DNA of 64,000 nucleotides from CAYMGQ01 sp964390055 (GTDB lineage: Bacteria > Bacillota > Clostridia > Peptostreptococcales > Natronincolaceae): NCBI GenBank assembly GCA_964390055.1, contig CAYMGQ010000010.1, positions 17,732-81,731 on the forward strand, read 5' to 3'. The translations under genes and the position numbers were made by a program. Below the pieces are notes generated by a model. That model had not been told where the DNA came from. It worked only from the letters and a program-made list of their open reading frames with translations, and made no database searches. Below are positions 60,592-64,000 of this stretch, piece after piece. Every line of letters begins with the position of its first letter. The stretch's first letter is position 1.

Positions 60592-61366
60592 AAAACTCCC
60601 CACTTTTTAAGAGTTCCTCAAATAAGGATTTAATTTGAGAGATTTGCACATCAATACTAGCATCAACTTGTCCTGAAAGAGTTTCTATTATCATGCTTCC
60701 TCTAGGGAGGGCTGCATCTGACTTTATTTCTATATCATCTATTCCCTCCGTCATCATATATATACTGTCTTTATGGTCAGAAACCCTTGTATAGTCCTCC
60801 TTGTTCACTCTTATAATTAAGCTTTCAGTAAAAGTACACTTCTCCAAGCCTTTTTTAATCAAATTTAGCAATAATTGATCATCAGTTTCAATTTTGTGGC
60901 TAATTATTTTCTTGACTATAGTTATTACTAGATCAATAATTTCCTTTTCCAGTCTCCAAGCTGTTTCCTTTTTTTCTTCCAAGGTATTTTTCTTTATAGC
61001 TGCCACTTCTCGTAATTTTCCTCTAAGTTCTTCATATCCTTTTTGCTCTCCAGCCTCAAAACCTTCATTATATCCTCTATCTTTGGCTTGTTTATAGATT
61101 TCTCCTTTATTTATCTCAGCATTTTTTACGATTTCTAAGGCTTCTTTCTCAGCATTATCTATTATTTCTTTCCTTTTATTTTCGGCATCTATTAAAATTT
61201 CCCTTGATTGATTTTTGCTTGACTCAAGGATTGCTATAGCATCAGTACTTTCTTCCTCTTCATCTTTTTTATAGGATTGTTCTTTCTCGATTATATCGAT
61301 ATTGTCAAATTGTAATTCTTTTTTATCCCCCAGGAGAATCTCTGCTGATTTATAAATATTAGACAA
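60572..61366 (-). CDS. fliH: Flagellar assembly protein FliH
   Basis: FliH binds FliI and docks it to the C-ring, acting like the peripheral stalk of ATP synthases. The 264-aa product has a charged N terminus and a long alanine/glutamate-rich coiled coil (about 45-130, with GYNEGFEAGEQKGYEEL). A C-terminal domain has LVITIVKKIISH and ALPRGSMIIETLSGQVDASIDVQI, matching FliH/YscL. The TTG start at 61366 follows GGAG at 9 nt and overlaps the fliG stop by 8 nt. Confidence 0.92.
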   Translation of the reverse strand: MSNIYKSAEILLGDKKELQFDNIDIIEKEQSYKKDEEEESTDAIAILESSKNQSREILIDAENKRKEIIDNAEKEALEIVKNAEINKGEIYKQAKDRGYNEGFEAGEQKGYEELRGKLREVAAIKKNTLEEKKETAWRLEKEIIDLVITIVKKIISHKIETDDQLLLNLIKKGLEKCTFTESLIIRVNKEDYTRVSDHKDSIYMMTEGIDDIEIKSDAALPRGSMIIETLSGQVDASIDVQISQIKSLFEELLKSGEFYGYIDA

Positions 61367-62378
61367 TTATTTCATCTCCTCCACCTCGGGCAATAATAAT
61401 ATCCCCTGTTTCCTCAAGTTTTCTTATGGTGTTAACTATCTTCTGCTGTGCTTCTTCAACATCTCGGAGTCTTACTGGACCCATAAATTCCATGTCCTCT
61501 TTAATCATTTCTGCCATACGTTTAGACATATTAGCATATATAACCTCGGCAACTTCTTCTGTTGCTCCCTTGAGTGCAATGGCTAAATCATTATTATCAA
61601 TTTCTCGGATAAATCTTTGGATAGACGTGCTATCTAAACTAATAATATCTTCGAATACAAACATCCTCTTTCTAATCTCTTCAGCCAATTCTGCATCTTG
61701 TATCTCCAGAGTATCAATAATATTCTTTTCAGTACCTCTATCAACAGAGTTCAATATATCTACTATAGATTGTATTCCTCCCGCTGTTGTATAGTCCTGG
61801 CTAACCAAGGCCGACAATTTCTGTTCTAACACCATTTCAACTTCCTTGATAATATCAGGAGATGTCCTGTCCATAGTAGCAATCCTGCGCGCTACCTCTG
61901 TTTGTTTTGCCTGAGGTAGGGCCGACATTATCTGGGCCGATTGATTTGCCGGTAAATATGATAATATTAGGGCTATGGTTTGGGGATGTTCGTTTTGTAT
62001 AAAGTTTAGTAACTGTCCAGGGTCTGCCTTTCTGGCAAAATCAAAGGGTTTAACCTGTAAGGAAGCAGTTAATCTATTAATTATGTCCATAGCTTTTTGG
62101 GATCCCAAGGCTTTTTCTAGTACCTCCTTGGCATAATTAATACCTCCCTCAGAAATATATTCCTGGGCTATACACATTTGATAGAATTCTTCCATTATTT
62201 TTTCTTTTTCTTCAGGGGCTACCCTTCTCATATTGGCAATTTCTAAGGTCAATTCTTCTATTTCTTCTTCATTTAAATGTTTGAAAATTTCTGCTGAATA
62301 TTCAGGCCCTAAACTTATAAGTAAGATGGCTGCTTTTTCCCGACCCGTCAAATCCCCCTTCATACTTCTCCTAACCAT
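61359..62378 (-). CDS. fliG: Flagellar motor switch protein FliG
   Basis: FliG is the C-ring protein that contacts the stator and sets rotation. From the ATG at 62378 (GGGGGTG 8 nt upstream) the product is 339 aa, close to the 338 aa of B. subtilis. It has LTGREKAAILLISLG at the start, the EHPQTIALILSYL armadillo motif, and the C-terminal torque helix with IQRFIREIDNNDLAIALKG. A TTG at 62384 is too near the binding site; an ATG at 62363 with AGGAG is an alternative. It follows fliF by 20 bp. Confidence 0.96.
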   Translation of the reverse strand: MVRRSMKGDLTGREKAAILLISLGPEYSAEIFKHLNEEEIEELTLEIANMRRVAPEEKEKIMEEFYQMCIAQEYISEGGINYAKEVLEKALGSQKAMDIINRLTASLQVKPFDFARKADPGQLLNFIQNEHPQTIALILSYLPANQSAQIMSALPQAKQTEVARRIATMDRTSPDIIKEVEMVLEQKLSALVSQDYTTAGGIQSIVDILNSVDRGTEKNIIDTLEIQDAELAEEIRKRMFVFEDIISLDSTSIQRFIREIDNNDLAIALKGATEEVAEVIYANMSKRMAEMIKEDMEFMGPVRLRDVEEAQQKIVNTIRKLEETGDIIIARGGGDEIIV

Positions 62379-62398
62379 TTTCAATTCACCCCCGATTC

Positions 62399-63952
62399 CT
62401 AATCCTCACTAAGCCAATTCTTAAGCAACTGGGCTACTGCATCAGGCTTTTTATGTACTAATTTTTCTAATTGTTGTTTGACCTGTGACCCAGCCAATTC
62501 AAGGTCTATGTCTTCCATGCCTTCCTCTTCAGTAACTATAACTTCATCAATGGGTTCCTCTTCTTTTCTGCTTCTAATTCTAGTAAAGACGAAATATCCT
62601 ATCCCAAGCAAGACAAATACTAGTATTCCATACAACCAAGGAGGTATTTTCATACTCTTTGGAACCTCCTCCTCCATAGCAGTCCTAATCATTTCTTCTA
62701 TAGCATTATTAAATAATTTTGTATCAACCATTACATTCTTACTATCTATTCCTGCCGCTGCGGATACCATGCTCTCCAATTCCCTTTTTTGCTCATCGTC
62801 TAATGTGCCACCATCTATACTAGCACTATTTATGTAAACAGCTACACTAATTTCATCCACTTGACCTTGAGCTCGGACAATTCTTTCTCTCACTTCATTT
62901 ATTTCATAGTTTATAGTTTTACTTGCCTTATAATAGGAAGATTCTTCATCCTCTTCCTCCACATACTGGGGTTCCTCCTCAGTATTACTATCCGTTCCCA
63001 CTAGCCCACCAATCCCTCTATTAACAGCTTTTTCCTCTAGCTCTTGCATGCTTCTAACTATACCATCAGTATCATCAATAGAGGGGCTAAATTCTTGTAT
63101 CTCCCTGACAACACTATCAAAATCCAATCTGACATTTGCCATTACAACAATATTACCCTCTCCATATACTCTAGAAAGAAAATTGGTAATACTATCCTCT
63201 AATTCCGTCTTTACAGTTTGTTGCAATGTTAACTGTTCATTGGTATCAACTATAATGGCATTATCATCATCGCCAGCGGAGGGATTTAGGACCCTACCAT
63301 CAGACCCATGTATGGTTACATTTTCAGGCTTTAAGCCTGGCACCGCATTTGATACTAATAGGGCAATTCCATTAACACTATTTGTATCCAAGTCTTGTCT
63401 TTCGTCCTCCATGTAAAGTAATACAGAAGCCTTGGAATGATGTTCTTGATTATTTCTAACAAAGCCTGAAGACTCGGGTATTGTTAGATTGACCCATGCC
63501 TTTTCCACCCCAGGAATTACTTCTAGCACACCAGCTATATTATTTCCTAAGGCTACGCTATATTCCTTAGACTTTTCCTCGCTAGTTTTCATAAGGTCAT
63601 TACCTGAGAAAAAATCTTCTAGGGAAAACCTTGCCTCAGGAAGGCCCTCGGTTGCCACAAGAACCTGGGATTTTTGGTAATCCTTTTCTTGCACTAATAC
63701 TGTATTACTAGTTTTCCCGTATTTTGCCTTGATGTTGCTATCTTGTAGGATGGCCATGACCTCACCTGCCTGCTTATGATCCAAATTGTCGTATAGCACC
63801 AGGTAATGGGGCCTTGAAAAGTATAATATAATTGCAGTAGAAGTAAGTAAAATTAATAATATAGCAACTATAATTTTTATTTTTTGTTTTTTCTCTATAT
63901 TGTGAAGATAATCATTAAATTTATCTTTAAATCCTTCCAGTGCTTCTGGCAT
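62399..63952 (-). CDS. fliF: Flagellar MS-ring protein FliF
   Basis: FliF forms the MS ring, the base on which the motor and export gate assemble. The 517-aa product has two membrane segments (about 25-45 and 443-463), the ring-building YscJ/FliF domain (about 45-225, with LPEARFSLEDFF and VTIHGSDGRVL), a variable acidic loop (about 295-345) and a cytoplasmic C terminus that ends with the FliG-binding peptide VAQLLKNWLSED. GAGGTG precedes the ATG. fliE ends 24 bp upstream. Confidence 0.96.
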   Translation of the reverse strand: MPEALEGFKDKFNDYLHNIEKKQKIKIIVAILLILLTSTAIILYFSRPHYLVLYDNLDHKQAGEVMAILQDSNIKAKYGKTSNTVLVQEKDYQKSQVLVATEGLPEARFSLEDFFSGNDLMKTSEEKSKEYSVALGNNIAGVLEVIPGVEKAWVNLTIPESSGFVRNNQEHHSKASVLLYMEDERQDLDTNSVNGIALLVSNAVPGLKPENVTIHGSDGRVLNPSAGDDDNAIIVDTNEQLTLQQTVKTELEDSITNFLSRVYGEGNIVVMANVRLDFDSVVREIQEFSPSIDDTDGIVRSMQELEEKAVNRGIGGLVGTDSNTEEEPQYVEEEDEESSYYKASKTINYEINEVRERIVRAQGQVDEISVAVYINSASIDGGTLDDEQKRELESMVSAAAGIDSKNVMVDTKLFNNAIEEMIRTAMEEEVPKSMKIPPWLYGILVFVLLGIGYFVFTRIRSRKEEEPIDEVIVTEEEGMEDIDLELAGSQVKQQLEKLVHKKPDAVAQLLKNWLSED

Positions 63953-63976
63953 TAATTCACCTCTTCTCAGCTATGT

Positions 63977-64000
63977 TTATATCTGCATTCTCATAATTTC
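63977..64000 (-). CDS. fliE: Flagellar hook-basal body protein FliE (last seven codons)
   Basis: Only the 3' end is inside the window. The reading frame gives EIMRMQI followed by TAA, which is the typical C terminus of FliE, the adaptor between the MS ring and the rod. The position directly before fliF also fits. The rest lies beyond the window edge. Confidence 0.8.
   Translation of the reverse strand, partial: EIMRMQI

Noticed and set aside
1..64000. CRISPR arrays, tRNA or rRNA genes, transposases, prophage, toxin-antitoxin pairs, riboswitches
   Set aside because: I saw no spaced direct repeats, no tRNA/rRNA-like stretches, no mobile-element proteins, and no recognisable riboswitch leader.

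Overview
The window is AT-rich, roughly one-third G+C by eye, and comes from a motile low-GC Gram-positive bacterium, most likely a spore-forming member of the Clostridia. The grounds are PolC-type DNA polymerase III, a FliY-type switch protein with CheC/CheD, the sporulation-associated YlxY/YmxH/SpoIIIE/TepA group, AGGAGG-type ribosome binding sites, and a gene order that follows the Bacillus subtilis fla/che - rpsB - polC - nusA/infB - pnp - spoIIIE - recA - rny region. Genus is not resolvable by eye; an Alkaliphilus- or Tissierella-like lineage is a guess. All 68 genes I can support lie on the minus strand, so transcription runs from high to low coordinates. I see no rRNA, tRNA, insertion sequence, prophage or CRISPR array.

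In transcription order: (1) 64000-31944 is a fla/che supercluster. It holds the end of fliE, then fliF-G-H-I-J, a long MotE/YlxF-like gene, fliK, flgD, a TIGR02530-type gene, flgE, flbD, motA, motB, fliL, fliM, fliY, cheY, fliO-P-Q-R, flhB, flhA, flhF, flhG, a PilZ protein, cheB, cheA, cheW, cheC, cheD, a sigma-28 factor, a FapA-like gene and three poorly characterised genes. These encode the basal body, the type III export gate, the C-ring, the stator, hook assembly and the chemotaxis pathway. (2) 31909-30290 is rpsB-tsf, with its own promoter, a possible leader attenuator and a terminator. (3) 30222-18834 holds pyrH, frr, a 63-codon gene, uppS, cdsA, dxr, rseP, ispG, a family 2 glycosyltransferase and polC, ending in a hairpin. 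These cover ribosome recycling, UMP, undecaprenyl, CDP-DAG and MEP isoprenoid synthesis, intramembrane proteolysis and replication. (4) 18628-8637 is rimP-nusA-ylxR-rplGA-infB-rbfA-nrnA-truB-ribF-rpsO-pnp, a transcription, translation and RNA-turnover operon closed by a strong terminator. (5) 8501-2143 is ylxY, ymxH, tepA, spoIIIE, rimO and pgsA. (6) recA has its own sigma-A promoter and a perfect LexA dyad, and ends in a terminator. (7) rny, cut by the window edge, has a near-consensus promoter and apparently an ATT start codon.

Most of the window is textbook Firmicutes synteny, and I do not find a convincing undescribed system. The items most worth a second look are the ATT start of rny, the promoter-then-terminator leader of rpsB, the uncharacterised cluster between the FapA-like gene and rpsB, the 63-codon PASTA-like gene between frr and uppS, the glycosyltransferase between ispG and polC, the oversized MotE-like protein, and a perfect 16-bp hairpin between flgE and flbD. 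Where the ribosome binding site and family alignment favoured an internal start (often TTG), I used that start and say so.
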